DNA from: Nocardioides panzhihuensis
Lineage (GTDB): Bacteria; Actinomycetota; Actinomycetes; Propionibacteriales; Nocardioidaceae
DNA: 64,000 bases
Assembly: GCF_013408335.1 (NCBI RefSeq)
Contig: NZ_JACBZR010000001.1
Location: 3,100,001-3,164,000 of the forward strand
Direction of reading: 5' to 3'
Position numbers and translations under genes: made by a program. Positions within the stretch are counted from its first letter, which is position 1. Each line of letters begins with the position of its first letter. The notes below the pieces were generated by a model, which saw nothing but the letters and a program-made list of their open reading frames with translations, ran no database searches and was not told where the DNA came from. This document shows, in pieces, positions 42,716 through 51,624 of the stretch.

Positions 42716-43579
42716 ATGACCGGTCGCCTCGAAGGCAAGGTCGCATTCATCACCGGCGCCGCGCGGGGGCAGGGCCGCAGTCATGCGGTGCGGCTCGCGG
42801 AGGAGGGCGCCGACATCATCGCCGTCGACCTGTGCGAGCAGATCGAGTCCAACCCCTACCCGCTGGCCACCGCCGAGGACCTGGAGGAGACCGTACGCCT
42901 GGTCAAGGATCTCGGCCGCAACATCGTCGCCAGCAAGGCAGACGTACGCGAGCGCGACCAGCTCCGCGACGTGCTCGACGCCGGCGTCGCCGAGCTCGGC
43001 CGCCTCGACATCGTCGTGGCCAACGCCGGCATCCTGCCGATGGCGATGGGCGACCCCGACCCGCTCGACTTCGTCGACGCCACCGACGTCGACCTGGTCG
43101 GCGTGATGAACACCGTCGCCGTCGCGATCCCGCACCTGCAGGCGTACGCCTCGATCGTGGTCACCGGATCGACGGCCGCGATGCTGCCGAACACGACGGA
43201 CAACCCCGCGATGGGCCCGGGCAGCGCCGGTTACGGCTGGTCGAAGAAGACGCTCATCGGCTACACCGAGCAGATGGCGCTGCACCTGGCATCGCAGCTC
43301 ATCCGGGTCAACTGCGTCCACCCCACCAACGTCAACACCCACCTGCTCCACAACGACGGCATCTACCAGCAGTTCCGCCCCGACCTCGAGCACCCGACCC
43401 GCGAGGATGCCGAGCCGGCCTTCAACATGTTCCAGGCGATGCCGATCCCCTACGTCGAGCCGGTCGACATCTCCAACCTGGTGCTCTTCCTGGCCTCGGA
43501 CGAGGCCCGTTACATCACCGGTCAGCAGATCCGCGTCGACGCCGGCTCGCTGCTCAAATTCCCCGGCGGCCCGGCCTGA
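42716..43579 (+). CDS. Mycofactocin-type SDR alcohol dehydrogenase
   Basis: A 287-residue SDR with the long insertion after the cofactor loop. TGAARGQGRSHA and IIAVDLC are characteristic of mycofactocin-coupled SDRs (carveol dehydrogenase-like). Ser152, Tyr173 and Lys177 form the catalytic set. These enzymes keep NAD(H) bound and pass electrons to mycofactocin, typically for oxidation of alcohols. RBS AGAAGGAG at 42700-42707; ATG at 42716. It implies mycofactocin synthesis genes elsewhere in the genome. The likely substrate is a hydroxylated side chain or alicyclic alcohol (inference). Confidence 0.9.
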   Translation: MTGRLEGKVAFITGAARGQGRSHAVRLAEEGADIIAVDLCEQIESNPYPLATAEDLEETVRLVKDLGRNIVASKADVRERDQLRDVLDAGVAELGRLDIVVANAGILPMAMGDPDPLDFVDATDVDLVGVMNTVAVAIPHLQAYASIVVTGSTAAMLPNTTDNPAMGPGSAGYGWSKKTLIGYTEQMALHLASQLIRVNCVHPTNVNTHLLHNDGIYQQFRPDLEHPTREDAEPAFNMFQAMPIPYVEPVDISNLVLFLASDEARYITGQQIRVDAGSLLKFPGGPA

Positions 43580-43598
43580 TCGACCGTACGAAGCCCGA

Positions 43599-43634
43599 TG
43601 CCGAGTCGGCGCGTCATGATGCGCCGACTCGGCA
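43599..43634. terminator. Hairpin terminator of the GCCGAGTCGGC family
   Basis: A 14-bp perfect stem (43599-43612 with 43621-43634), loop GTCATGAT, between convergent genes. The stem and the GTCATGA centre are nearly identical to the hairpin at 51625-51658. Confidence 0.8.
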
Positions 43635-43643
43635 GATCGTTGC

Positions 43644-45737
43644 TCAGGAGACGACGACTCGAGCGGAGGCGACGTTGGTGATCAGCCGGTTGACCTGGGT
43701 GATGTCGCCGTCGCGCTGGGAGCGTACGCGGGCGGTGACGAAGTAGGTGCCGGGCTGGTCGTAGGTGTGGGTGGTCTTGAAGGTGAGGGCAGTGTCCTGA
43801 CCGCTGACCTCGTGGGCGTACGGGAAGGAGCCCCAGCCGTCCCAGTCCCACTCGACCGACACGATCGTGCCGGCGCCCGGGGGCACCTCGGTCTCGACGA
43901 CGAGGTCGACCGCCTCACCGGCGGCGACCTCGGCACGGGCGCCGCCGTTCGCGGTGACCGCGATGACCGGCTGGATCCCGCCGCGCTCGGCGGCCGAGGC
44001 GGGAAGCTTGATCTGCCCGTCGACCCAGTCGAAGGCGGTGTTCGGCGGAGCCTCGCCACCCTCGGTCCAGGCGATCAGGTCGGCGAGGCCCTGCTCGATG
44101 ATCGGGAAGTAGTCGATCAGCCAGGTCGCGGTGGCCCGGCTCGAGGAGTTCGGCAGGTAGGACGGCGGGATGTGCTCCGCGTTCTGGGTCCACTGCAGCC
44201 GGTAGTGGTCCGCGGCGAACTCCTCACCCCCGGTGGCCAGGACGGCGTCGCGGTAGATGAGCCCCTGCCCCGGCCACAACGAGGAGTCATGGGTGTGGTG
44301 CATCCACAGCAGCTTGCCCGAGTAGTGGCCGGTGTAGGAGACGCCCATCAGCGGTGACATCAACGGCACCGGGTGCTGGGCGTAGAGCGGCTGACCGTCG
44401 TGACGCAACGAGTCGAACTGCGCATCCTCCATCAGGTGGTGGCGGTGGAAGTAGCAGAAGGCGAGGAACTTCCGGTTGTCGACGTGCACGCCGTCGCCAG
44501 CCTCCACGCCCTCGAACCGCAGCAGGTTGGCGTCACCGTGGCCGTCGCAGGCGAACAGGTCGCCGACGGTGCTGATCGCGTAGAGCTGGCGCCCGGCGGC
44601 CTTCCCGCTGGTGAGCCTGATGCCGGCGCCGAGCCGGAAGCCGTCCGGCAACCCCTTGATCTCCAGGGCGTACGCCATGTCCATGCCGGCCTCGCCGGCC
44701 ATCAGCCCGGCCATGGTCTTGGTCATCGCGTACTCGGGCCCCTCGAAGGCGGGGTCGGTGAGCAGGTCGCGGACGGTCACGATCCGGGTGACCGTGGTCT
44801 CCACGTCGATGATGTCGGGCTCGACCGCGGAGGGCAGGTCGTGGCCGATGTATCCGGGCTCGGTCCAGAAGTTCTCGAAGTACGTCGGGTCCTGTTCGAC
44901 CAGGAGGTCGGCGATCGACGACCACAGCCAGATCTGGCCCATCGGGGTGAAGATCATGAACTCGTTGCCGTGCGGGAAGCCCTGCCGGTAGAGGCTGGCC
45001 AGCTCCTCGGCCCGGTGGGAGTCGAGCCCCGCGAACGGGTTGCCGCTGCCACCAGGCTGCATCGCGTCGATCAGCCGGGCCGAGGTCGCCGGGTCGCGCA
45101 GCAGCCGCTGCACGTTGAACATGCAGGCGAAGCTCATCACCTGCGCGCCCTTGATCCGCTCGGTCGCCGGGAAGGGACGTACGTCGCCACCACCCATGAA
45201 CGGCATCGCGCCGTCGAAGACGTCGGGGGCGTTCTCCAGCACGAGCGGCGAGCGCCGTCCGCCGCCGCTGCCACCCCACACATAGGAGTGGTGCGGCTCC
45301 TCGCCGTAGACCTGCTTGGCGACGTACTTGGAGAAGCGGGCGCCCTCTACGGCCGCCCGCCAGCCGTAGAGGGTGGGGTCCTCGCCTCCGACGGGGTCGA
45401 TGTCGTCGCCGATGTGGCCCATGTTGGTCTCGACCATGTAGCCGCCGACGCGGGTGGTGAGCGGCAGGCCGCCCATCGCCTCGCCGAGCGCGCCGCCGAA
45501 GAAGTCCTCGTGGCCGGCGTGGGCGCCCTCCATCGGCATGACCAGGCGGCCCTGCCACTGCTCCTCGGGCGGGAAGTAGAACGTGAATCGGGTGTCACAG
45601 TCGGCGAAGCCGCCGTGGATGTGACGGTGCGGGACCGGGAGGTCGCGCTCTTCGTCGAGGTCGATGTACGGAGCACCGAAGTGCCCGTCGGTGACCTGGT
45701 AGCTCGCGATGTCCAGCGAAGAGGGGGTGGTGGTCAT
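43644..45737 (-). CDS. Large alpha/beta hydrolase-like protein with C-terminal PKD-like domain
   Basis: A 697-residue protein. A hydrolase core around Ser157 in GGSGGGR is followed by ENAPDVFDGAMPF, resembling tannase/feruloyl esterase-type folds. The C-terminal about 110 residues form a PKD-like beta domain (SVEWDWDG and YDQPGTYFVTARV). No signal peptide or membrane helix is visible at MTTTPSSLDI, so the protein looks cytoplasmic despite a domain usually found outside. It is probably an esterase or lactonase, but the substrate is unknown. The TGAC-N6-GTCA operator lies 92 bp upstream. Confidence 0.72.
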   Translation of the reverse strand: MTTTPSSLDIASYQVTDGHFGAPYIDLDEERDLPVPHRHIHGGFADCDTRFTFYFPPEEQWQGRLVMPMEGAHAGHEDFFGGALGEAMGGLPLTTRVGGYMVETNMGHIGDDIDPVGGEDPTLYGWRAAVEGARFSKYVAKQVYGEEPHHSYVWGGSGGGRRSPLVLENAPDVFDGAMPFMGGGDVRPFPATERIKGAQVMSFACMFNVQRLLRDPATSARLIDAMQPGGSGNPFAGLDSHRAEELASLYRQGFPHGNEFMIFTPMGQIWLWSSIADLLVEQDPTYFENFWTEPGYIGHDLPSAVEPDIIDVETTVTRIVTVRDLLTDPAFEGPEYAMTKTMAGLMAGEAGMDMAYALEIKGLPDGFRLGAGIRLTSGKAAGRQLYAISTVGDLFACDGHGDANLLRFEGVEAGDGVHVDNRKFLAFCYFHRHHLMEDAQFDSLRHDGQPLYAQHPVPLMSPLMGVSYTGHYSGKLLWMHHTHDSSLWPGQGLIYRDAVLATGGEEFAADHYRLQWTQNAEHIPPSYLPNSSSRATATWLIDYFPIIEQGLADLIAWTEGGEAPPNTAFDWVDGQIKLPASAAERGGIQPVIAVTANGGARAEVAAGEAVDLVVETEVPPGAGTIVSVEWDWDGWGSFPYAHEVSGQDTALTFKTTHTYDQPGTYFVTARVRSQRDGDITQVNRLITNVASARVVVS

Positions 45738-45829
45738 TGGTGGTCCTTCCCTGCGAGGGCAGAGTCGGCCGGCGATGCGCCAATTGGTGCACGAGTCGGC
45801 TCTGAAGCACGTGCTTGCCCGACCGACTC

Positions 45830-45843
45830 TGACGCTTTCGTCA
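45830..45843. promoter_or_regulatory. Putative operator TGAC-N6-GTCA
   Basis: TGACGCTTTCGTCA, exact, with one more complementary pair outside (CTGAC and GTCAG). It is 92 bp upstream of the large hydrolase. Confidence 0.65.
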
Positions 45844-45910
45844 GGTGTTGTCAACGGCCCTTCGCCAGCTATCACGCAAACGTGTGAACACTGTTGACCA
45901 CAGGCCAATA

Positions 45911-45926
45911 TGTGACTACGCTCACA
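45911..45926. promoter_or_regulatory. CRP/GlxR-type site TGTGA-N6-TCACA
   Basis: TGTGACTACGCTCACA is a perfect match to the CRP-family consensus used by actinobacterial GlxR/Cmr regulators. It suggests carbon-state control of the divergent hydrolase and TetR genes. Confidence 0.6.
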
Positions 45927-46172
45927 TGCAATCCGCCCGCTTCATGCGGCGTCTGCGGGAAGATCTCGCCGCTACGATCAGCTTTGAGCGAGGAGGCACC
46001 ACCTCGGCGCGACCAACTCGCCACCAAGCCGCTTCGGACCCGAACCCGCGCCATGCATGACCTGATCTGACACTTCTGATAACTTCCGCGACGGCGGAGC
46101 ACTGTCGGTCGATCGCTCCCCGGATGCGCAGGACCAGGCGTGGTGGTCCATCATGCTGCGATGGGAGATCCC

Positions 46173-46748
46173 GTGACCGCAGCCCCGGCCCCGCGCCCGG
46201 GTCTGAGCACCGAGCTCATCGTCGACACGGCGCTTCGGCTCATCGCTCGCGATGGCGCCGACAGCCTTTCGATGCGACAGCTCTCCGCCGAGCTCGGCGT
46301 CTCGCTCGGCGCGACCTACCGCCACGTCGACAGCAAGGACGAGTTGCTCGTGCTCTGCGGACGCAGGCTCTGCGCCCGCAGCTTCCTCGAGCGCGTTCCG
46401 GGATCCGATCCGCTGGCCTGGGTACGCGACCAGGTGATGCACTTCTACGACCTGCTCCGGGCGCACCCGGGCATGGCCGACCACACGCTCTTCGCCGGCA
46501 ACGTCGACCCGGATCTCTCCGCGGCCGTCCGGGCGTCGCTGGTGGAGGCGGGCCACAGCGAGGCGAACGTCGAGAAGGTCGGCCTGATCCTCACGCTCTA
46601 CACCGCAGGTGCGCTGATGGCAGCCAACCGACCGACGTCGCCCCATCCAGCGAGCAACACGAGGGAGCTGATCGTGTCCGGGATCGACTTCATCCTGCGC
46701 AGCTACGCCTCCGACGAGCCGGGCAGCGCCCGCCCGTCGGAGGCGTAG
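46173..46748 (+). CDS. TetR-family transcriptional regulator
   Basis: A 191-residue TetR-type repressor. The HTH (about residues 32-60: SMRQLSAELGVS, YRHVDSKDEL) is clear; the C-terminal ligand-binding domain is divergent as usual. GTG at 46173 is preferred because GGGAG lies 5 bp upstream; ATG at 46161 is the alternative. It is divergent from the large hydrolase, with the palindrome between them. It is the best candidate for binding TGAC-N6-GTCA (inference). Confidence 0.87.
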   Translation: MTAAPAPRPGLSTELIVDTALRLIARDGADSLSMRQLSAELGVSLGATYRHVDSKDELLVLCGRRLCARSFLERVPGSDPLAWVRDQVMHFYDLLRAHPGMADHTLFAGNVDPDLSAAVRASLVEAGHSEANVEKVGLILTLYTAGALMAANRPTSPHPASNTRELIVSGIDFILRSYASDEPGSARPSEA

Positions 46749-46770
46749 AAAGGTCGTAGCGAGAAGCCGC

Positions 46771-47562
46771 TCAGGCGAGCGCCGCCTCCTGCTCAGCCCC
46801 CGAGGCGGCGTCCCCGTTGATCGAGAAACCGCCGTCGACGGTGACCATACTGCCCGTCGCGAAGGCCGCCTCGTCCGAGGCGAGCCAGGTGGCGGTATAG
46901 GCGATGTCCATCGGGTTGCCGATCCTGGTCAGCCGCCCACCGCCCTTGTGTCCGCCGATGTCACCCTTGAGTGCGACGACCCGGCCGACCAGGATGCAGT
47001 TGGCCCGGATGCCGTCCTCGCTGCCCTCGGCGGCGAGCGAGCGGGTCAGGCTGTTGACGCCACCCTTGGCTGCCGCGTACGCGCTGAAGCCTTTGAAACC
47101 GGCCACCGACTGGCCCGAGGAGATGTTGACGATCGAGGCGCCGTCCGCCTGCGCCAGGTGGGGCCAGGCGTACTTGCAGGCCCAGAAGAGGTTGCCCGTC
47201 AGTGTGCCGGACAGGATCGCCTCCCATTCCTCGGTGGAGTACTCGTGCAGCGGCTTCACGCTCGTGGCGACGGCGCCGGTGGGCGCGGCGTTGTTGACCA
47301 GGGTGCTGAGCCCGCCGAACCTGGCCACGGTCGCCTCGACGACCTCCCGCACGCTGGCCTCGGAGGTCACGTCGAGCTCGAAGAACTCCGCGTCGCCGCC
47401 CGCCTCCAGGATCCGGTCGACCACCTTCTTGCCCCTGTCGAGGGTGCGTCCGGTGACCGCGACCTTCGCCCCCTCGGAGGCGAAGTGTTCCGCGATCGAA
47501 CGCCCGATCCCCCGCGTCGAGCCGGTGACCAGCGCGACCCTGCCATTCAATCTGTTACCCAC
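46771..47562 (-). CDS. SDR-family oxidoreductase
   Basis: A 263-residue classical SDR. TGSTRGIG at 14-21, Ser in NISSG, YAAAK catalytic motif, and the C-terminal VTVDGGFS are present. Probable 3-oxoacyl or hydroxyacyl-CoA/alcohol oxidoreductase using NAD(P). It starts with GTG (47560-47562). Neighbours are a small coiled-coil protein and an amidohydrolase, suggesting a three-gene operon. Confidence 0.85.
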   Translation of the reverse strand: MGNRLNGRVALVTGSTRGIGRSIAEHFASEGAKVAVTGRTLDRGKKVVDRILEAGGDAEFFELDVTSEASVREVVEATVARFGGLSTLVNNAAPTGAVATSVKPLHEYSTEEWEAILSGTLTGNLFWACKYAWPHLAQADGASIVNISSGQSVAGFKGFSAYAAAKGGVNSLTRSLAAEGSEDGIRANCILVGRVVALKGDIGGHKGGGRLTRIGNPMDIAYTATWLASDEAAFATGSMVTVDGGFSINGDAASGAEQEAALA

Positions 47563-47613
47563 TGCAGATCCTCTCGTACATCGCCAGTGCGCTGTGATGT
47601 CAGGCGCCCGATC

Positions 47614-47853
47614 TCAGGGCGCCGCGGTCTCGAGCTCCTCGCGCAGGGAGGTGCGCAGCTCCTCCATGGCAACCAGCCGGCGCCGGACCATCGCGATCGC
47701 CGACTCGGGATCGGGCCCCGCCGACCCGGCCTCCAGCCGCGCGAGCCGCTCCCGGACGAGGACGATCTCCTCGTCGAGCCGTTCGGCGGCTTCGTCCTTC
47801 GTCAGCAGGTCCTGGTCGACCCAGTCGGGAGCGTCGATGTCCTTCTCAGCCAT
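47614..47853 (-). CDS. Small coiled-coil protein of unknown function
   Basis: A 79-residue protein (MAEKDIDAPDW). It is rich in Glu, Arg and Leu with heptad-like spacing from about residue 18 to 76. There is no signal peptide or Cys. It may form a helical hairpin or coiled-coil dimer. It lies 11 bp downstream of the amidohydrolase, in the same direction. An accessory subunit role is possible; I do not recognise the family. Confidence 0.65.
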   Translation of the reverse strand: MAEKDIDAPDWVDQDLLTKDEAAERLDEEIVLVRERLARLEAGSAGPDPESAIAMVRRRLVAMEELRTSLREELETAAP

Positions 47854-47864
47854 CGTGGTCCGCC

Positions 47865-49088
47865 TCAGGCCCGCGGGAAGTTGTACAGCTTGCGGGCATT
47901 GAGCTCGACGATCTGGTGCGCCTCGTCGTCGGGTACGTCCTGCAGGAGCTTCGCGGCGTACTCCCGGCTGTTGGGCCAGTTGGAGTCCGAGTGCGGGTAG
48001 TCGCACTCCCACAGGATGTTGTCGATGCCGATCTGGTGGCGGCGCGCGATGCCCTCGAAGTCGTCGATGTAGCAGCCGTACATGTGCTCGCGGAAGAGGT
48101 CAGAGGGGCGGACCTCCTTGTTGACGTTCTGGTACCAGCGGTGCCGTTCCCAGGTCAGGTCGATGCGCTCGAGGAGGTAGGGCATCCAGCCGATGCCACC
48201 CTCGGAGAGCGCGACCTTGAGGTTGGGGAACTTGTAGAACACCGGCGAGAAGAGCAGGTCGGCGGTCGCGTCCATCGAGTTCGTGCCGAAGAGCGCGATC
48301 ATGACCGCCATCGGCGCCTCAGGCGAGGTGATCGGCGGCTTGCCCGAGGAGCCGAAGTGCATGCACAGGGGCAGGTTGCACTCCTCGGCCGCGCGGAAGA
48401 CAGGGTCCCAGTGGTCGGTGTAGAACGAGGGCAGACCCAGGCTCACGGTGTTCTCGGGGAAGGTGATCGCCTTGACGCCCTTCGCGGCGCAACGGTAGAT
48501 CTCCTTGGCGGCCAGCTGCGGGTCCCACAGAGGCAGGATCATCATCGGGATGATCCGGTCGGGCGCGCTCGCGGCCCACTCGTCGAGGTGGAAGTCGTTC
48601 CAGGCCTGCACCGAGAGCAGGGCGAGCTCGCTGTCGTCGTGCTCGAGGAAGACGGTGCCGGCGAAGCGCGGAAACGACGGGAAGCACATCGCGGCCTGGA
48701 CGCCGTCGATGTCCATGTCGGCCACGCGCGCCTTGATGTCGTAGCAGCCCGGCAGCATGTCGGAGTAGCGGGTCGGTTCCATGCCGTAGTCCTGCGGCTT
48801 CTTGCCGGCGACCGCGTTCAGACCGATGTTGGGGTAGATGCGGCCCTCGTAGTTCCACACCTCGGCCAGGCGCGGCGTCTTCGGCGCCGCTCCATCCTTG
48901 CCGTTGCGCGAGGCGTCGATCAGGGCCTTCGAGAGCCCCTCGTCGCCGGCGCTCTTGGACATGTCCATCTCGACGATGCGAGGGCCCTGATCGAGGAACT
49001 TCTTGGGGAGGCGGTCGCTCCACAGGTTCTTGGGCTCGATCAGGTGATCGTCCACGGAGATGAGTTGCATGTGGTCCTGGAGCGGCAT
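47865..49088 (-). CDS. Amidohydrolase family 2 protein
   Basis: A 407-residue TIM-barrel metal hydrolase (amidohydrolase 2/ACMSD-like). The N-terminal motif VDDHLIEP and the late WECDYPHSDSNWP are typical of this family in actinobacterial catabolic islands. His15 and the Asp pair are candidate metal ligands; the classical HxH is reduced to DxH. Decarboxylase or C-C/ring hydrolase activity is known in the family. RBS GAGGAG lies just upstream of ATG (49086-49088). A second homologue at 58164 is similar in length. Confidence 0.85.
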   Translation of the reverse strand: MPLQDHMQLISVDDHLIEPKNLWSDRLPKKFLDQGPRIVEMDMSKSAGDEGLSKALIDASRNGKDGAAPKTPRLAEVWNYEGRIYPNIGLNAVAGKKPQDYGMEPTRYSDMLPGCYDIKARVADMDIDGVQAAMCFPSFPRFAGTVFLEHDDSELALLSVQAWNDFHLDEWAASAPDRIIPMMILPLWDPQLAAKEIYRCAAKGVKAITFPENTVSLGLPSFYTDHWDPVFRAAEECNLPLCMHFGSSGKPPITSPEAPMAVMIALFGTNSMDATADLLFSPVFYKFPNLKVALSEGGIGWMPYLLERIDLTWERHRWYQNVNKEVRPSDLFREHMYGCYIDDFEGIARRHQIGIDNILWECDYPHSDSNWPNSREYAAKLLQDVPDDEAHQIVELNARKLYNFPRA

Positions 49089-49173
49089 GGAGCCTCCTCG
49101 ATAGGGTCGGGGCAGCCCCAGGCGCAGCTGTCGCACGCGTCAGATCACGGGGCTTCTGACACCTCGTACATTA

Positions 49174-49189
49174 GTGAGCGCAATCACAT
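49174..49189. promoter_or_regulatory. Near CRP/GlxR-type site AGTGA-N6-TCACA
   Basis: AGTGAGCGCAATCACA differs by one base from the CRP-family consensus. It is 86 bp upstream of the amidohydrolase and shares the class of the site at 45911. Confidence 0.45.
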
Positions 49190-49311
49190 CGGTCAATGGT
49201 GGCCGCTTGATTCACCGAAAATCGAGGCGTCTTCCGCGAACGCTCCACCGTCGTGATCCCGCCACTCTGACGGCTTGTGCAATTTTCTCAACCTCCTCGG
49301 CGGCCATCTCG

Positions 49312-50124
49312 TCAGCTGCGCCCGAACGCCTCCTCGATGCGGCGGTGCCGTTCCTTGACCGAATCGAGCGCCTCAGGATGCGTGATCACATAGAGGTCAC
49401 GGCGGGCGATTCCGGCCAGGGCGATCTCGGCGACGGCCTCCGCACTCAGGAGGCCCGGACGGTCGGGCATCTCGTTCGTCGACGCGGCCGCTCGCGCCTC
49501 CGCACCGGGCCGGTTGCGCTCGCTGTCGGTGATGCCGGTCCGCACCATCGCCGGAAGGAGAACCCCCACCCCAAGGCTCGAGTCCCGTGCCCGTAGTTCC
49601 TGGTCGAGCGTCTCCGTGAGGGCCACGACCGCGAATTTCGATGCGGTGTATGCCGCCAGGCCAGGCCCGTTGCGCAGGCCGGCGATCGAGGCGGTGTTGA
49701 GCAGGAAGCCGTCCGCCGACGTGCTCTCGAGGAGTGGGACGAAGGTGCGCATGCCATGGATGACGCCCCACAGGTTGACGTCCAGCACCCAGGCGAAGTC
49801 GTCCTCGCTCAGCTCATGGAAGGGCGCGATCCGCGCGACGCCGGCATTGTTGATCACGAGATCCACCCGCCCGTGCCGACCGATCACCTCCCCGGCGAGC
49901 CGCTCCACGTCGGCGGCTCGACTGACGTCGGTGAGTATGCCCACGACTCCGAGCTCGGCCGCGGCGCGATCGAGCGCGGGCTGCTCGACATCGGCGATCA
50001 CCACCGCAGCGCCCTCGCGACTCATCGCCCGCGCGAGCGCATACCCGATGCCTGAGGCGCCGCCGGTGACCACGGCGACCCTGCCGTCCATGGATCCCGG
50101 CTCCCTCCCCTCGGCCCCGCTCAT
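49312..50124 (-). CDS. SDR-family oxidoreductase
   Basis: A 270-residue SDR. TGGASGIG, INNAGV, NTASIAG and YTASK are intact. The family handles alcohols, ketones or hydroxyacyl-CoA. ATG at 50122-50124 overlaps the TetR stop (ATGA). The TetR gene is thus cotranscribed and may regulate it. The RMVRTG region shows a normal substrate loop; no specific substrate is clear. Confidence 0.85.
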   Translation of the reverse strand: MSGAEGREPGSMDGRVAVVTGGASGIGYALARAMSREGAAVVIADVEQPALDRAAAELGVVGILTDVSRAADVERLAGEVIGRHGRVDLVINNAGVARIAPFHELSEDDFAWVLDVNLWGVIHGMRTFVPLLESTSADGFLLNTASIAGLRNGPGLAAYTASKFAVVALTETLDQELRARDSSLGVGVLLPAMVRTGITDSERNRPGAEARAAASTNEMPDRPGLLSAEAVAEIALAGIARRDLYVITHPEALDSVKERHRRIEEAFGRS

Positions 50125-50744
50125 CTCGCCCCCTCCGCGCCGAGGCCGCGCAGCACGAACGCCGCCACCTCCTCGATCTCCTCGCGCGTCGGCACCGTCT
50201 TCGTCCACAGCTGGCGGCGCATGGCACCCAGCACCAGGTCCGAGACACAGTCGGCGCTCACCTGATCACCGCCGAGCGAGATGACCGGGTCGAGCACGAG
50301 GGCACTGATCGGAGCGAGCAGCTCGGCCTGGTTCGCGCCCTCGACAGCACCCGCCTGGTGGAGGTAGCCGAGGACCGAGCGGCTGGTCTCGGCAGCATCG
50401 ACGGCGCTGACCTGGCGCAGGACCATGCGCACCCAGACCCGGATCTGGTCACGCGGGTCATCGATCTCGCCCATCCGGGCACGCGCGGTCTCGGCGACCC
50501 GGAGCACCCCCCGTTCGAGCACGGCCAGAACCAGCTCGTCCTTGCTCCCGAAGGTCTTGTAGAGGGTCTGGTTGGAGATTCCTGCCGCTGCCACGATGTC
50601 CGAGACCGACGGCATCACCGGTGCGGACCGCTCGATCAGCCCGAGCGTGATCTCCAGGATCCGGTCGACCTCCTCGGCCGCCGAGCGTCGCTGGCTCTCG
50701 AGGCGGCGCTCGGTGGCCCGGGCAGCACGCTCGCCCGACCCCAT
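50121..50744 (-). CDS. TetR-family transcriptional regulator
   Basis: A 207-residue TetR regulator. HTH residues SVSDIVAAAGIS and LYKTFGSKDEL are clear, after a charged N-terminal arm. Start is ATG at 50742-50744; an in-frame GTG at 50774 would lengthen it by 10 residues. It is divergent from the SDR at 50808, with only 63 bp between, so it likely controls that promoter and its own. It is coupled to the downstream SDR. Confidence 0.85.
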   Translation of the reverse strand: MGSGERAARATERRLESQRRSAAEEVDRILEITLGLIERSAPVMPSVSDIVAAAGISNQTLYKTFGSKDELVLAVLERGVLRVAETARARMGEIDDPRDQIRVWVRMVLRQVSAVDAAETSRSVLGYLHQAGAVEGANQAELLAPISALVLDPVISLGGDQVSADCVSDLVLGAMRRQLWTKTVPTREEIEEVAAFVLRGLGAEGAR

Positions 50745-50807
50745 GACGCTCGTTGGTGGTATATCTTTCTTCACTGAGAGTAATCCGATTCTGTTCTGAG
50801 GAGACCA

Positions 50808-51617
50808 ATGACTTCCGGAAGCCATGAGACCACAGAGCCGAGGCATGAGGCCACCATGGGCTCGCCCTTCGACCTCTTCAGCCTCGAGGGGAAGGTCGCA
50901 CTGGTCACCGGCGGCAGCCGGGGCCTCGGCCGCCAGATGAGTCTGGCCTTCGCCCGGGCCGGAGCCGACGTGATCGTCACCAGCCGGAAGCTCGAGGCCT
51001 GCGAGGAGGTCGTCGCCGAGATCACCTCGACCACCGGCCGGCGCGGTCTCGCCTACGGCTGCCACCTGGGCCGCTGGGACGAGATCGAAGGGCTGGTCGA
51101 CACGGCGTACGACCGCTTCGGCCGGGTCGATGTCCTGGTCAACAACGCCGGCATGTCACCGGTCTACGACAAGGTCACCGACGTGACCGAGAGGATGTAC
51201 GACAGCGTCCTCAACCTCAACCTCAAGGGACCCTTCCGGCTGACCCAGCTGGTCGGGACGCGGATGAAGGAGCAGGGCTCGGGCAGCATCATCAACGTGA
51301 GCAGCACCGGGTCGCTGCGCCCGATGGGCTCGATCATCCCGTACGCCGCGGCGAAGAACGGCCTCAACGCGATGACCGAGGGTTTCGCCGACCTCCTCGG
51401 GCCCGAGGTCCGGGTCAACACGCTGATGCCGGGGCAGTACCTCACCGACGTCGCCGCCGCCTGGGACATGGAGCACACCAACAAGATGGCCGCTCGGTTG
51501 CACCTGGAACGGGTCGGCAACCCGCCGGAGATCATCGGGGCCGCGCTGTTCCTGGCCAGTGCCGCCTCCAGCTACACCTCAGGAACGATCGTCCGCTCGG
51601 ACGGCGGCATCCCGTAG
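50808..51617 (+). CDS. SDR-family oxidoreductase
   Basis: A 269-residue SDR: TGGSRGLG, VNNAGMS, NVSSTGS, YAAAK and C-terminal RSDGGIP. Start ATG 50808 after GAGGAG. It likely acts on a 3-oxoacyl-CoA or alcohol. It is divergent from the TetR gene and followed by a terminator of the GCCGAG family. Confidence 0.86.
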   Translation: MTSGSHETTEPRHEATMGSPFDLFSLEGKVALVTGGSRGLGRQMSLAFARAGADVIVTSRKLEACEEVVAEITSTTGRRGLAYGCHLGRWDEIEGLVDTAYDRFGRVDVLVNNAGMSPVYDKVTDVTERMYDSVLNLNLKGPFRLTQLVGTRMKEQGSGSIINVSSTGSLRPMGSIIPYAAAKNGLNAMTEGFADLLGPEVRVNTLMPGQYLTDVAAAWDMEHTNKMAARLHLERVGNPPEIIGAALFLASAASSYTSGTIVRSDGGIP

Positions 51618-51624
51618 ACCCCTG

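Larger units (their letters stand above)
45738..46172. promoter_or_regulatory. 435-bp gene-free promoter region with operator and CRP-like site
   Basis: No supported gene. It holds AGCACGTGCT (a perfect 10-bp palindrome at 45806-45815), flanked by GAGTCGG (45793-45799) and CCGACTC (45823-45829). It also holds the operator at 45830-45843, the CRP-like site at 45911-45926 and a weak TGACACTTCTGATA at 46068-46081. Confidence 0.6.
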
